Counted from the first letter of the stretch, positions 49,199 to 58,198 are shown. The stretch is 64,000 nt of DNA from Thermoleophilia bacterium SCSIO 60948 (GCA_021496505.1 CP053031.1:3278001-3342000), one strand, 5' to 3'. Numbers and translations: made by a program. Notes: generated from the sequence alone by a model not told the origin.

Positions 49199-50646
49199 GG
49201 GTCCCTGTCCGGCCCCGCCGCGGTCTGCCAGCGGTAGTCGTCCAGGGGAAACCTTCCGGCCCGCCAGCGCGCCTCCAAGGTCGTGCTCGGGCGAAGCGGT
49301 GCGTCGCCGTGCCGGTCGAAGTAGTAGCTGTTGGCGAGCGAGCAGCTCGACTGCCAGAACACCTGTCGCGTCCGTCGCGCCAGCATCTCGGCGAAGAACC
49401 GCGCGTTCGCGGCCTCGGTCACCTCGACGGCGGTCGCGCCCCGCCGGCGCGCGTTGAGCAGGCAGCGCACGATGTGCCGCGCCTGCGTCTCGATGAGCGT
49501 GAAGTACGAGGCGCCGTTGTAGCCATACGGCCCGAACACCATGAACAGGTTGGGGAACCCCGGGACCGTGAGACCCTCGTAGGCCTGGTAGCGGTTGACG
49601 TCCCACCAGGCCTCGAGATCCTCGCCGCCGCGACCGGCCACCGGATACTTGGGAAAGTTGCCCCGGTCGAAGACCTTGAACCCGGTTGCGAGCACGAGAA
49701 CGTCGACCGGATGCTCGGTCCCGTCGGCGCACACCACGCCGCGCGGGGTGATCCGCTCGATCGGCGTGGTCTCGAGCGCGACGTCCGGTCGATTGAACGT
49801 GGCGAGGTAGGAGTTGTGGAAGCTCGGTCGCTTGCACCCGATCGCGTACCTCGGCGTGAGCTTCTCCACGAGTGCGGGGTCGTCGACCTGCTTGCGGACG
49901 TAGCGCCGCGCGAAGCGCTCGAACACGCTGGCCAGCGGCACCGTCGCGTGGAAGTGGGCCGCGAACGGAAAGGTGACCTCGACGAACGCCTGGCTGGCCA
50001 GTCGGGCCAGGCGCTGGGCGCCGGGGATGCGCGAGAGGGCGGTACCCACCGGCCCGGGCAGCGCCGCGTCGGGCTTGGGCAGACACCAGATCGGCGTGCG
50101 CTGGAAGACCGTGAGATGCTCGACCTGCGGCGCGATGCTCGGAATGAGCTGCACCGCCGAGGCGCCGGTGCCGATGACCGCCACGCGCCGACCGGTCAGG
50201 TCCTGGCTCGGATCCCAGCGTGCCGTGTGCATCGTGACGCCGGCGAAGTCTCCGACCCCCGGGATGTCCGGAAGCTCGGGCTTCGTCAGCGCGCCGGTCG
50301 CATCGACGACGTGGCGGGCGATGAGTGTGTCGCCCGCGTCCGTGGTGACGCGCCACACGTGGTGCGCCTCGTCGAACTCCGCGCCGGTGACCGTCGTGCC
50401 GAAGCGGGTGCGCTCGTGAAGCCCGTAGCGCTCGGCGCAGTGCTCGGCGTACCGCAGCAGCTCGTCGCCCCGCGCGTAGACACGCGACCAGTCCGGCCGC
50501 TGCTCGAACGAGAACTGGTAGCTGAACGAGGGGATGTCGACCGCCACCCCGGGATAGCGGTTCCAGTACCAGGTGCCGCCGAACCCGGACCCCGCCTCCA
50601 CGATGAGCTGATCGTGCAGGCCGGCCCGATCGAGCTCGATCGCCAC
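49162..50646 (-). pseudogene. Baeyer-Villiger-type flavin monooxygenase missing its N-terminus
   Basis: The body is a good class-B flavin monooxygenase: FGGTWYWNRYPGVAVDIPSF (about 22-41), the fingerprint-region FAGVTMHTARWDP, NADP site VAVIGTGASAVQLIPSIAPQ (about 150) and LVLATGFKVFDRGNF. The protein begins at MAIELDRAGL (GTG 50646), and the codons just upstream read GFSGIG then a stop shared with the TetR gene. The first beta strand and GxGxxG of the FAD site (about 15-20 residues) are lost. Without it FAD binding should fail, so it is called a pseudogene. It follows the TetR at 50686. Confidence 0.75.
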
Positions 50647-50685
50647 GCCGATGCCGGAGAAGCCGAGAGGGACACGGAGTCGACC

Positions 50686-51282
50686 TCAGTCGGGACCGGC
50701 GCTCGCGACCCGGTCGGCCGGCCGGACGGCCCGCGTCCCTGCGAGAGCCCCGAGCCCGCGTTCGGCGAGGTCGGTGAGCAACGCTGCCAGGCCGGCGGTG
50801 CGCATCGCTTCCTTCGGCCAGTGCGCGACGGAGATGAGCATCCCGATAAGGGCGTAGGCCGTGGTCGTCAGCTCGTCGGCACTGCGCTCGGGGTAGCAGC
50901 GCCGCAGCACGTCGACCCAGCGATCCACGTGCTGGCGCTGACGGCGCGCGAGTCGTTTCCGGGCGGCCCCCGAGAGCGAGCGGTCTTCTCGCGCGTAGAT
51001 GCTCAGTAGCTCTCGGTCGCGCAACGCGAACTCGGTCTGCGCGGTGACCAGCGTGTGGAGATCGTGGAACGGATCGTCGGTCGGACCGCCGGCGAGCACG
51101 AGCAGATGGTCCATCGCCTCGTCGAACAGCGTCGAGAGGATCTCCTCCTTGCCGCTGAAGTGGCGATAGATCGCCGGGCCTGTGACGCCCGCGCGAGTCC
51201 CGATCTCGTCGACGCCGACCGCGTCGAACCCGCGCTCGTAGAAGAGCCGCTTGGCCGCATCGAGAATCGCACGGTCGCGCAC
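50686..51282 (-). CDS. TetR-family regulator
   Basis: A 198-residue TetR protein. The HTH is VGVDEIGTRAGVTGPAIYRHFSGKEEIL (about 23-50) with IYRHF core, and the C-domain resembles QacR-like mycobacterial repressors (LISVAHWPKEAMRTAGLAALL). The GTG at 51282 is the start. Its stop lies right before the truncated monooxygenase, which suggests the two were once one operon and that the deletion removed the space and the monooxygenase start. Confidence 0.88.
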   Translation of the reverse strand: MRDRAILDAAKRLFYERGFDAVGVDEIGTRAGVTGPAIYRHFSGKEEILSTLFDEAMDHLLVLAGGPTDDPFHDLHTLVTAQTEFALRDRELLSIYAREDRSLSGAARKRLARRQRQHVDRWVDVLRRCYPERSADELTTTAYALIGMLISVAHWPKEAMRTAGLAALLTDLAERGLGALAGTRAVRPADRVASAGPD

Positions 51283-51438
51283 GGACCCAGAGTAGTGCTG
51301 GCCAGGACGGCGGGGACGGTGCGGCGGCGCGGCTGTGCGATGATCGCTGAGCTGGCGGCCTCGGCGCTTCCGTGCAAATCGTCCGACCCGACCGCGCGCG
51401 CCCGACAGTCACGTCACCCCGACGACCCAGCCCTGACG

Positions 51439-52674
51439 ATGAGCGACGACGACCGACGCGTCACCATCAGCGCACTGCCGCGACCGCAGGGCGCCGTGCG
51501 AGGCAGCCTGGAGATGCTCCGCCGAGCGATCCGCGGGCCGATCCGCCGCGCCGACGTCGACTTCGCGGCCGAGGGGCTCCTCGAAGGCCTGGACGGCGAC
51601 GCGCGCGAGGCGCGGTGCGCCCTCTTGCAGCGGCTGGCCGATGAAGGCGTCGAGCTCGACGATCTGCGCCGGGCCGTCGACGACGACCGCCTCGCACTGC
51701 TCCCGGTGGAGCGCGTCCTGTCAGGCGACGAGCCTTGTTACACGTTCCGAGAGATCGCAGAGACGTCAGGCCTCGACACTCGCTTCCTGGTCGGACTGTG
51801 GCGGGCCTTCGGCGTCGCCCTTGGCGACATCGACGACACGGTCGCCAATCGCGAGGATCTCGAGGCCGCGCTGGCAGTCAAGCGATGGCGAGAGGCCGGC
51901 GTCTCGGAGGACGGCATGCTCGAGATCGCCCGCGCGATGCGGCACGCCATGTCGACGGTCGCCGCGGCCATGCGCAGCGTCCTCGGCACGTCGTTCGTGC
52001 ACCCCGGCGACAACGAGCTCGACGTCGCGATGCGCTACGCCCGCGTAGCCGACGAGGCGGCGTCCGAGCTCGATCGGCTGCTCGGTTGGGCCCTGCGCGT
52101 CCACCAGCGCAACCAGCTCGCCCTGGAGGTCACCGGGGGCGTCGCCGAGGCACCGGGAGCCCGCGACGTCGCCGTGTGCTTCGCCGACCTCGTCGGCTTC
52201 ACCGCGTTCGGCGAGCACGCCTACGCGCCCGAGATCGCCACGGTGGCCGCGCGGCTCGACGAGCTCGCCGCCGCCGCTGTCCGTCCGCCCGTCCAGCTCG
52301 TCAAGACGATCGGCGACGCGGTCATGCTCGTCTCGCCCGATGCCGGCACACTTGTCGAGACGGCACTCATCCTCAACCGCGAGGTCGACGAGGACCCATC
52401 GATGCCCCGGCTGCGGGTCGGCATCGCCCGGGGCCCGGCCCTTGCGAGGGCCGGGGACTGGTTCGGTCAGCCCGTCAACATCGCCAGCAGGCTCACGGCG
52501 CTCGCCGCCCCCGGCAAGGTGATCGCGACCCGGGAGGTCCGCGAGGCAACGACGGGACGCTACGCGTGGACGCCGCAGCGCCGTCGTCGCATCAAGGGCC
52601 TCGAGGGGCGACTCGACCTCTTCTGCGTCGACGCTCCGCAGTCAGCCTCCGCGAAGCCGCGAGGCTCTGACTGA
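51439..52674 (+). CDS. Class III adenylate cyclase with N-terminal regulatory domain
   Basis: A 411-residue cyclase. The N-domain (about 1-230) is helical like the Rv1264-type regulatory domain, and it contains an HTH-looking FREIAETSGLDTRFLVGLWR. The catalytic domain (about 235-405) has metal Asp in DVAVCFADLVGFTAFGE, base-recognition Lys and second metal Asp in VKTIGDAVMLVS, and transition-state Asn/Arg in FGQPVNIASRLTALAAPGKV. All key residues are present, so it should make cAMP. It has no membrane segment. The neighbours give no direct pathway link. Confidence 0.88.
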   Translation: MSDDDRRVTISALPRPQGAVRGSLEMLRRAIRGPIRRADVDFAAEGLLEGLDGDAREARCALLQRLADEGVELDDLRRAVDDDRLALLPVERVLSGDEPCYTFREIAETSGLDTRFLVGLWRAFGVALGDIDDTVANREDLEAALAVKRWREAGVSEDGMLEIARAMRHAMSTVAAAMRSVLGTSFVHPGDNELDVAMRYARVADEAASELDRLLGWALRVHQRNQLALEVTGGVAEAPGARDVAVCFADLVGFTAFGEHAYAPEIATVAARLDELAAAAVRPPVQLVKTIGDAVMLVSPDAGTLVETALILNREVDEDPSMPRLRVGIARGPALARAGDWFGQPVNIASRLTALAAPGKVIATREVREATTGRYAWTPQRRRRIKGLEGRLDLFCVDAPQSASAKPRGSD

Positions 52675-52739
52675 TACAAAGCCCGGCGTCTTGTAGCATC
52701 CGCCGCCTGGTGAACCCGCTGCTCCTGCGCCGCGGCTGA

Positions 52740-53233
52740 TGGCCCGCGCACTCGAGGACCTGCACTCCTTGGCACTCTCGGCCGAGACCGTCGCCCGGCG
52801 GTCGGCCCGCTCGACGCCGAGCGCGTCGAGCAGCTCATGGGCGACATGACGGTCCTCGCCGACGCAGCCGAGCGACTTCCCCGGATCGAGGCGGCGCCTG
52901 GCGGACATCGAGAGCGAGGCGCTGCGCCGGGCCGACGGCCTCGACCGGCGCCTAGCCGCGCGCTCGAGCTCGCCGAGCGCATCGAGCGCGGGCTGCCGGC
53001 CATCGGCGAGCTCCTGGACCGCATCGGCGCGCTCGACGGCAGTCTGGCCCATGCGCTGGAGATCGTCGACCGCCTCGAGAGCGAATCTCGAGCCTCGGGC
53101 GCATCGCACCGTCGGTCGACGTCCTCACGGCGCGGCAGGTCGGCTCGCGGACACCGTCGAACCCCTGCAGGGCGCCGCCGAGCGCCTCGGCCGGATCGCG
53201 GACCGGCTTCCGGGTGCGCGTAGTCGTGCGTAG
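52740..53233 (+). pseudogene. Degenerate coiled-coil protein gene
   Basis: Coding pattern is seen but is broken across frames. MARALEDLHSLALSAETVAR starts at 52740. In a second frame come MGDMTVLADAAERLPRIE and ALELAERIERGLPAIGELLD with IGALDGSLAHALEIVDRLE. In a third comes ADTVEPLQGAAERLGRIADR, ending at 53233. Heptad-like hydrophobics suggest a helical surface or coiled-coil protein. At least two shifts separate the parts, so it is not expressed as one protein. Confidence 0.6.
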
Positions 53234-53288
53234 CAGAAAGCGGCGGCGGCAAGAGTTAGCCGTTCGGAGAACAGGGTACGGCCCCATC

Positions 53289-53304
53289 ATGAGCGGTCGT
53301 TCAC
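53289..53304. promoter_or_regulatory. Family-A operator-like site
   Basis: ATGAGCGGTCGTTCAC has one strong arm (CGTTCAC) and the same GGTCGTTCAC as the site at 39086. It is upstream of the small membrane ORF and the BtrH_N gene. Confidence 0.4.
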
Positions 53305-53371
53305 GACCCGCCGGAAGCCGACAACCCCTCGAGCACCAGCGCCTCCTGCACTTCACGCTGGTGACCGCGCG

Positions 53372-53512
53372 GTGGTCGACGCCGCGCTTGTCCTCGTCCT
53401 CGCGGCCGTGGCCGTCGCCTTCCCCCTCGTCGGCGAGCTCGCGCCCGCCGCCGCTCTCGGCCTCGGCGCCGCGGCAATCGGACTCGGCGCGTCCTTCACG
53501 CGCTACGCGTGA
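53372..53512 (+). CDS. Small hydrophobic protein, 46 aa
   Basis: Short GTG-started frame encoding a nearly all-hydrophobic peptide (ALVLVLAAVAVAFPLVGELA and ALGLGAAAIGLGASFTRY), two possible membrane helices. No family is recognised. A frameshift remnant of a longer membrane protein is equally possible. It ends 22 bases before the BtrH_N gene. Confidence 0.35.
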   Translation: MVDAALVLVLAAVAVAFPLVGELAPAAALGLGAAAIGLGASFTRYA

Positions 53513-53534
53513 GCCGATCGGTAGCCTTTGGCCG

Positions 53535-54566
53535 GTGCAAACGATCGTTCACAAGTTCCCGCATCGGCGCGCTGGCCACTGCGGCTCGGGAGCGCTGCGC
53601 GACCTGCTCGAGTTCCACGGCCTGAGCTACGGCGACGCGGCGCTGCGCGAAGGCGCCGTCTTCGGCCTGTCCGGTGGGCTCGGCTTCTTCTACGCCGCGC
53701 TGGCGGGCATCCAGCCGCCCGTCTACCTCGTCGGCCGGACCGCCGATCTCGAGCGGGACTTCTGCTCGCACGTCGGCGTCGACCTCGACCTGCGCCAGAC
53801 CGATGATCCGGACGAAGGCTGGGCGGTGCTGCGCGGCGAGCTCGATGCCGGTCGCCCGACGATGGTCTGGGCGGACATCAAGCACCTGGACTACCTGCGG
53901 GTGCGGATGCACAACACGATGCACGACATCGTCGTCTGCGGCTACGACCTCGAGGACGGCGTCGCCTTCGTGGCCGACAACGACCGCGACGACCTGCAGC
54001 GCTGCTCGCTGGAGTCCCTCGCACGGGCCCGAAACTCGGCGGCGTTCCCCGGGCCGAACCGGCACGCGACGTGGGTGATGAGCTGGCCGTCGGAGCTGCC
54101 GGCAGCGCGCGCCGTCGTCGCGCGCGCGATCGAGCGGGCGGTGGAGAACATGGCCGGCCCGGCTCAGCCGGTACTCGCCGGAACGGGCGCCGGGGGGCTC
54201 GCCGGCGTGGACCTCTTCGCCGGCGAGTACGAGGGATGGCCCGACCAGTTCGGCGACGACCTCGGCGCGGTGCTGCGCGGGCTGGCGGTGTTCATCGTCA
54301 AGGCGGGCACCGCCGGGGCGATGTTCCGGTCGCTGCACGCGGACTTCCTGTTCGACGCGGCCCGGTGGCTCGACGACGAGCAACTCGACGAGCTCGGCGC
54401 GACGTATGCGGCGCTCAGCGAGCGTTGGCGGCTGCTGGCCGCCGCCGTCAACGGCGAGGACGATCCGGTCGCGGCACACGCCGCGGGTCGCGACCATGTC
54501 GCGCACATCGCCGGGCTCGAGCACCGCGGCGTCGAGGAGATGCAGGCGTGGCTGGCGACGCGCTGA
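53535..54566 (+). CDS. BtrH_N/DUF4872 acyltransferase-like protein
   Basis: A 343-residue protein. The BtrH_N domain (about 8-145) has FPHRRAGHCGSGALRDLLEF (conserved His15-Cys16) and GAVFGLSGGLGFFYAALAG, and the DUF4872 domain follows (about 165-335) with VFIVKAGTAGAMFRSLHADF. BtrH in butirosin synthesis transfers an acyl group from a carrier protein, so an acyl transfer or peptidase-like reaction is expected; it is not proven here. GTG 53535 is the start, and a family-A site overlaps the first codons. A thioesterase follows with a 19-base overlap. A second copy of the pair is at 60967-62426. Confidence 0.8.
   Translation: MQTIVHKFPHRRAGHCGSGALRDLLEFHGLSYGDAALREGAVFGLSGGLGFFYAALAGIQPPVYLVGRTADLERDFCSHVGVDLDLRQTDDPDEGWAVLRGELDAGRPTMVWADIKHLDYLRVRMHNTMHDIVVCGYDLEDGVAFVADNDRDDLQRCSLESLARARNSAAFPGPNRHATWVMSWPSELPAARAVVARAIERAVENMAGPAQPVLAGTGAGGLAGVDLFAGEYEGWPDQFGDDLGAVLRGLAVFIVKAGTAGAMFRSLHADFLFDAARWLDDEQLDELGATYAALSERWRLLAAAVNGEDDPVAAHAAGRDHVAHIAGLEHRGVEEMQAWLATR
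53537..53552. promoter_or_regulatory. Family-A operator overlapping the BtrH_N start
   Basis: GCAAACGATCGTTCAC covers codons 1-6 of the BtrH_N gene and has the perfect core AACGATCGTT. Binding here would block initiation or transcription. Confidence 0.55.
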
Positions 54567-55033
54567 CCACGCCGGACGGCTGGTTCCGGCCGCACCAGCC
54601 GAACTGCCTGGGCTGTGGCGATGAGAACCCGCTGGGGCTGCGGCTGCGCATGCGGCCGCGAGGCGAGGGAGTCAGCGGCGAGGTCACGTTCCGGCCCGAG
54701 CACGAGGGTGCGCCCGGCTTCGCGCACGGTGGCGCGGTGGCGACGGCGCTCGACGACGCGTTCGGGATGATGCTCGTCAAGCTCGGGCTTCCGGCGGTCA
54801 CGGCGCGGCTGGAGGTCGACTACCGGCGGCCGGTGTTCGTCGGGCGCCCGTACACGGTCCGCGCCGAGTGCGAGCGGCGCGAGCGTCGGAAGCTGTGGCT
54901 GGAAGCGGGGCTCCTCGAGGGCGGCGTCGTCGCGGCAGCGGCGCAAGCGCTGTTCGTGCGCGTCGACGAGCGCCACTTCCTCCAGGGACGCGAGCACGCG
55001 TCCGACGGAGGACAGCGGCGCCTGCCGTGGTGA
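54548..55033 (+). CDS. Hotdog-fold acyl-CoA thioesterase (PaaI-like)
   Basis: A 161-residue hotdog protein. NCLGCGDENPLGLRLRM is the N-terminal motif common in PaaI/THEM-like thioesterases, and GAPGFAHGGAVATALDDAFG carries the HGG and Asp active-site region. ARLEVDYRRPVFVGRPYTV is the following strand. GTG 54548 overlaps the BtrH_N stop by 19 bases. It likely frees acyl groups from CoA or from a carrier and works with the BtrH_N protein. Confidence 0.85.
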   Translation: MAGDALTTPDGWFRPHQPNCLGCGDENPLGLRLRMRPRGEGVSGEVTFRPEHEGAPGFAHGGAVATALDDAFGMMLVKLGLPAVTARLEVDYRRPVFVGRPYTVRAECERRERRKLWLEAGLLEGGVVAAAAQALFVRVDERHFLQGREHASDGGQRRLPW

Positions 55034-55039
55034 CCGTCG

Positions 55040-55985
55040 TCACGGCGGGTCCCGCAGCAGGGGGACGTAGGCGCCGCGCTTGTCGCGGAAGGCTTGCGGC
55101 CGCTGAGTCAGGCAGGGAGGCGATGGGCCCGTGGCCGGGACGTCTGGCGGTTCGACGTATGCGCACAACTGAACGACTCGAGCGCGCCGGGGAGGCGGTC
55201 GAGCCAGCGCGGCGCCGGATAGGCGTTCGAGCGGTTCGTGGGCTCGCGATCACGATAGAGGAGGAAGTTCTCCTTGTTGATCGGCAGCAGGCCGCGGGCA
55301 TAGTGCAGCGGCGGACGCCCCGGTCGCGGCTCGGACGCCTGGAAGAAGCTCGCCGTGTTCGCCCACGAGGCGATGATCTCCTGGCGGTCGCGAGCAAGGT
55401 ACTCGGTCACGGGGACGATCTCGCGCCCGAGCGGATGCAGCTGCCCCAGCAACGGCCGTGCCGCGCGCAGCAGCCGATCGGCGGCCGGCAGCGCCGTCGA
55501 AGAGGTGTCGATGTTCCGGTCCAACCGCCGCAGGGTCGCACCGAGGTCCTGGACCGCTGCGGCCAGATCGTGGAGCGTCGGGCGGACCAGCGGCGCGACC
55601 GGCAGCAGCGCCCGGACGACCGGCCGCCCGGCGCGCGAGGTCGCCTGGAGCTCGGCCAGCGCCGGGCGCGGGGCGCGCAGGAACGGCGGGAGCTCGCGGA
55701 CGGTCCGGCGCAGCTCGGCGTTGCGCGCCGCGGTCCGTGCCAGGACACTGTCCCCGCTGCGGATCAGACGCTGCACGGCAGTCTCGCGCCGACCGACCGT
55801 CCGGAGCACGACCCCGCCGTCGCGGATCAGGCGCCCCACGACCGCCGATTGGGTGTCGACGCGCGCGAGCAGGCCGCTCGCGTCCTCGGCAAACGGGGCG
55901 GCGTTCGCCACCGCCGCCGACACGTCCGGCCCGCGGCCCCGCACCGCCACCTCCAGCTCGCTCAGCCACGTCCGCAGATCGTGGC
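55040..55985 (-). pseudogene. Mce-family protein, 3' fragment with frameshift
   Basis: Only the C-terminal half of an Mce (MlaD-like) lipid-uptake protein remains. HDLRTWLSELEVAVRGRGPD starts near 55985, and helical heptads follow (DRLLRAARPLLGQLHPLGRE) with IASWANTASFFQA and ENFLLYRDREPTNRSNAYPA. Near 55108 a stop occurs, but RPQAFRDKRGAYVPLLRDPP, the usual Mce end, continues in another frame to 55040. The N-terminal MCE beta domain is absent and replaced at 55985-56000 by part of a kinase-like gene. No ABC or other mce genes are next to it. Confidence 0.7.
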
Positions 55986-55997
55986 GCGTCGGCGGCC

Positions 55998-56203
55998 CCC
56001 GTCTGGGCCGCCTCATGGATGAGCCGCTCGGTCTCGGCACGGAACTCGCGCTCGCCGGACTCGCGTGACGACGCGGCGTTCCCGTGCCACGGCGCCAACG
56101 ACCCGAACGAGCGGAGCACACGCGCCATCCTGGCCGGAACAGCCTCGTCGTAGGCAAGCGCCCGCTCGAGCGGAACGGCAAGGCGTCGGGCGACCTCGGC
56201 AGG
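55998..56203 (-). pseudogene. Cytidylate-kinase-like gene, N-terminal fragment
   Basis: Minus-strand sequence reads PAEVARRLAVPLERALAYDE, a region ending ARVLRSFGSLAPW, and FRAETERLIHEAAQTG. This is like the part after the P-loop in cytidylate kinase-like (PF13189) proteins. It lacks the P-loop itself, and at its 3' end it joins the Mce fragment. The rest of the protein is found on the other strand at 56204-56424. Confidence 0.6.
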
Positions 56204-56424
56204 CGATGCGGGTGCAGGGCATCGACCGGGAGACCGCGCGGCGTCGGCTCCGACAGAGCGACCGGGCTCGCCACGCCTACGCCCGGCACGTGTACGGCAC
56301 CGATCCGCGCGACACCCGGCTCCATCACATCGTGATCGACTCCACGGCCATGGACCGCGCGACGTGTGTCGACCTCCTCACGCTCGCGGCGTTCTCCAGG
56401 TCCGAGCGCCGGGCGCACCGGTGA
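56204..56424 (+). pseudogene. Cytidylate-kinase-like gene, C-terminal fragment
   Basis: Plus-strand sequence reads MRVQGIDRETARRRLRQSDR, ARHAYARHVYGTDPRDTRLH and HIVIDSTAMDRATCVDLLTL, the C-terminal lid and last helices of the same kinase-like family. It begins at the joint near 56203, where the N-terminal fragment starts on the opposite strand. The two pieces together explain one gene broken by an inversion or by two separate joins. Confidence 0.6.
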
Positions 56425-56441
56425 CATGTTCGCTTGCTCGA

Positions 56442-56459
56442 ATGTACCGATCGGCGTAG
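56442..56459. promoter_or_regulatory. Family-B operator-like site
   Basis: ATGTACCGATCGGCGTAG shares AATGTACCGATCGGCG with the site at 63171. It is about 110 bases upstream of the universal stress protein gene. Confidence 0.5.
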
Positions 56460-56567
56460 AATGAGTCGCGAGGCCATGGCATGTCCATCTCTCGCGCGCG
56501 TCTGCCGGCGACTGGTTCCGTCGCCGCCGGCGCTCCGCGGCCCAGCGCCGGCCGAAGGGAACGGAGG

Positions 56568-57078
56568 ATGTTCCGCAGTGTCCTTGTAGCAGGTCGGTGG
56601 GTCTCCCGCCGACGCGGCCGCCGTCGAGCAGGCCGTCGACCTCGCGCTCGGCGAGCACGCGCGGCTGACGCTCCTCGCCGCGCTGCCCGGCCTGCCGGCC
56701 ATGGCCTACCTGGCACCCGTCACCCCCGTCGGCGAGCTGCCCCCCGCCCGTGCGGCATGTGAGACGGTCCTGCGCCAAACCGCCGCCAGCGTACCCGCCG
56801 AGCTGCCGGTCACGACGCTGCTCGTCGAGGGGCCGGCGCGCCGGGCGCTCGTCCGCGAGGCCCGGCGCGGCGGATATGACCTGCTCGTCGTCGGCTCGTC
56901 GACGCGGCGACGGCTGCCGGCAGCGCTGGGCGGAGACCTCGGCGCGGCGCTCGTGCGACGCTGCGCGATCCCGGTCCTCGTGGTCCGCTTCCCGGCGGTC
57001 GAGCCCGTGGCGGCGGCGCCGCAGCCGTCGCCCGTGACCGCGCTTGGCGTCCCGGGGAGACGGCATGCCCGGGCTTGA
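56568..57078 (+). pseudogene. Universal stress protein with one-base frameshift
   Basis: A UspA-fold protein. MFRSVLVA starts at 56568, one extra base follows near 56590, and the rest reads in another frame: GGSPADAAAVEQAVDLALGE, AALPGLPAMAYLAPV, then YDLLVVGSSTRRRLPAALGG and CAIPVLVVRF. The ATP-binding GSxxR-like GSSTRR is present. Because only the first 8 codons are cut off, a downstream start could still give a shortened protein. The next gene starts 14 bases before its stop. Confidence 0.7.
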
Positions 57079-57535
57079 GCCGCGCGCGCTCGACGCGCTC
57101 AGTCAGATGCTCGGGGCGCTGCTGCTGTCGGTCGCGGCCGTGGTCGTCGGTCTGCTCTACGCACTGCTGACGGCGATCGCCAACCGACGGCGCCGGCCGC
57201 CCGCCGCGCCATCTTCGCCGATCGACGGCTATCTCGTCGGCCGGACGGACGATGACGGCGCCGCCCTGTACGTCCTCGACGAGCATGGCGTCCGCCGCAT
57301 CGCCCGGGTTCGCCTGCCGGACGACCTGGCTGCGTCCTCCCATCGGCTCATCGCGCTGCTCCGCCATGGCCGCGCAGGCGCGCCGCCGGCCAAACCCGCG
57401 ACGATGGACATCCGCCTGCCTGAGGACTGGCGCGAGGAAGGGTTCAGCGTGCCGCTGACCACCGCCGCGCCGACCGGTCGACGTCGCCGCCGCGACGGCC
57501 GGCGCGGCATCTCGCCCCGCGCCCGGCGCCGCTGA
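57065..57535 (+). CDS. Single-pass membrane protein, unknown
   Basis: A 156-residue protein with one membrane helix at about 13-38 (LGALLLSVAAVVVGLLYALL), a short basic linker and a soluble domain with GYLVGRTDDDGAALYVLDEH and SSHRLIALLRHGRAG, ending in an Arg-rich tail. No family is recognised. ATG 57065 is inside the USP end. It may be a membrane partner of the USP or an unrelated protein. Confidence 0.55.
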   Translation: MPGLEPRALDALSQMLGALLLSVAAVVVGLLYALLTAIANRRRRPPAAPSSPIDGYLVGRTDDDGAALYVLDEHGVRRIARVRLPDDLAASSHRLIALLRHGRAGAPPAKPATMDIRLPEDWREEGFSVPLTTAAPTGRRRRRDGRRGISPRARRR

Positions 57536-57544
57536 CGATCAGCG
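57530..57544. terminator. Hairpin between convergent genes
   Basis: CGCTGA-CGA-TCAGCG is a perfect 6-base stem overlapping the stop of the membrane protein gene and just before the stop of the TetR gene. Confidence 0.45.
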
Positions 57545-58153
57545 TTACCGGGCCTCGGTCGCGGAGGCCAGCCACCCCTGGAACGCCGCGATCGCCTTGG
57601 CGAGCTGCGGCGTGTCGCCGTGCGTCAGCCATTCGAGGGTCAGGCCGTTGATGCCGGCGATGATCAGCACCGTCAGCGTCTCCTCGTCCATGCGCAGCGC
57701 ACGTCCGCGTTCTCTCGCGCGCGCGGCCATGAGCGCGATGAGCTCGCGGTAGCCGTCGGTGACGTAGGCGATCGTCGACCGGAGCCTGGGATCGGTCACC
57801 GCCTCGGCGACCAGCCCGAAGTACGCGGTCAGCAGAGCCCGATCCGACGTGACGCCCGACCAGAAGCTGTCGAATCCGACCGCCACGATGTCGGGCGGGT
57901 CTTCAAGGTCGCGCACGGCGTCGGCCACGCTCGCCAGCAGGGCATCGCCCACCCGCCGGACCACCGCGTCGAAGAGCTGCTCGCGGCTGGCGAAGTAGTA
58001 GTGGACCATGCGCTTCTGCACGCCCGCCTCGACGGCGATGCGCTGCACCGACGTCGCGGCGTAGCCATCGCGGGCGAGGCAGCGCACGGTCGCCTCGATG
58101 ATCGACTCGGCCGCTCGTTCGCCCTTGGGTGTGGTGGCGCGAAGACCCGTCAC
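57545..58153 (-). CDS. TetR-family regulator (intact paralogue of the 13.0 kb TetR)
   Basis: A 202-residue TetR protein. The HTH is GYAATSVQRIAVEAGVQKRM and VHYYFASREQLFDAVV, at about 31-66. The ligand domain carries VAVGFDSFWSGVTSDRALLT and ends GINGLTLEWLTHGDTPQLAK. It is nearly identical to the frameshifted TetR at 13007, which shows how that gene should read. A family-B site (58199) lies 46 bases upstream, and other family-B sites lie near the P450 by the paralogue, so it is the best candidate for their ligand. Confidence 0.9.
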   Translation of the reverse strand: MTGLRATTPKGERAAESIIEATVRCLARDGYAATSVQRIAVEAGVQKRMVHYYFASREQLFDAVVRRVGDALLASVADAVRDLEDPPDIVAVGFDSFWSGVTSDRALLTAYFGLVAEAVTDPRLRSTIAYVTDGYRELIALMAARARERGRALRMDEETLTVLIIAGINGLTLEWLTHGDTPQLAKAIAAFQGWLASATEAR

Positions 58154-58198
58154 GTCCGCAACCCTAATCGGTGCCGGCCCGCGCAGCGGAGCCGCACA

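Noticed and set aside
55250-57066. Single long minus-strand gene covering the Mce and USP region
   Set aside because: Its upstream two thirds are Arg/Pro-rich antisense of the USP and kinase pieces; only the Mce part has family signal.
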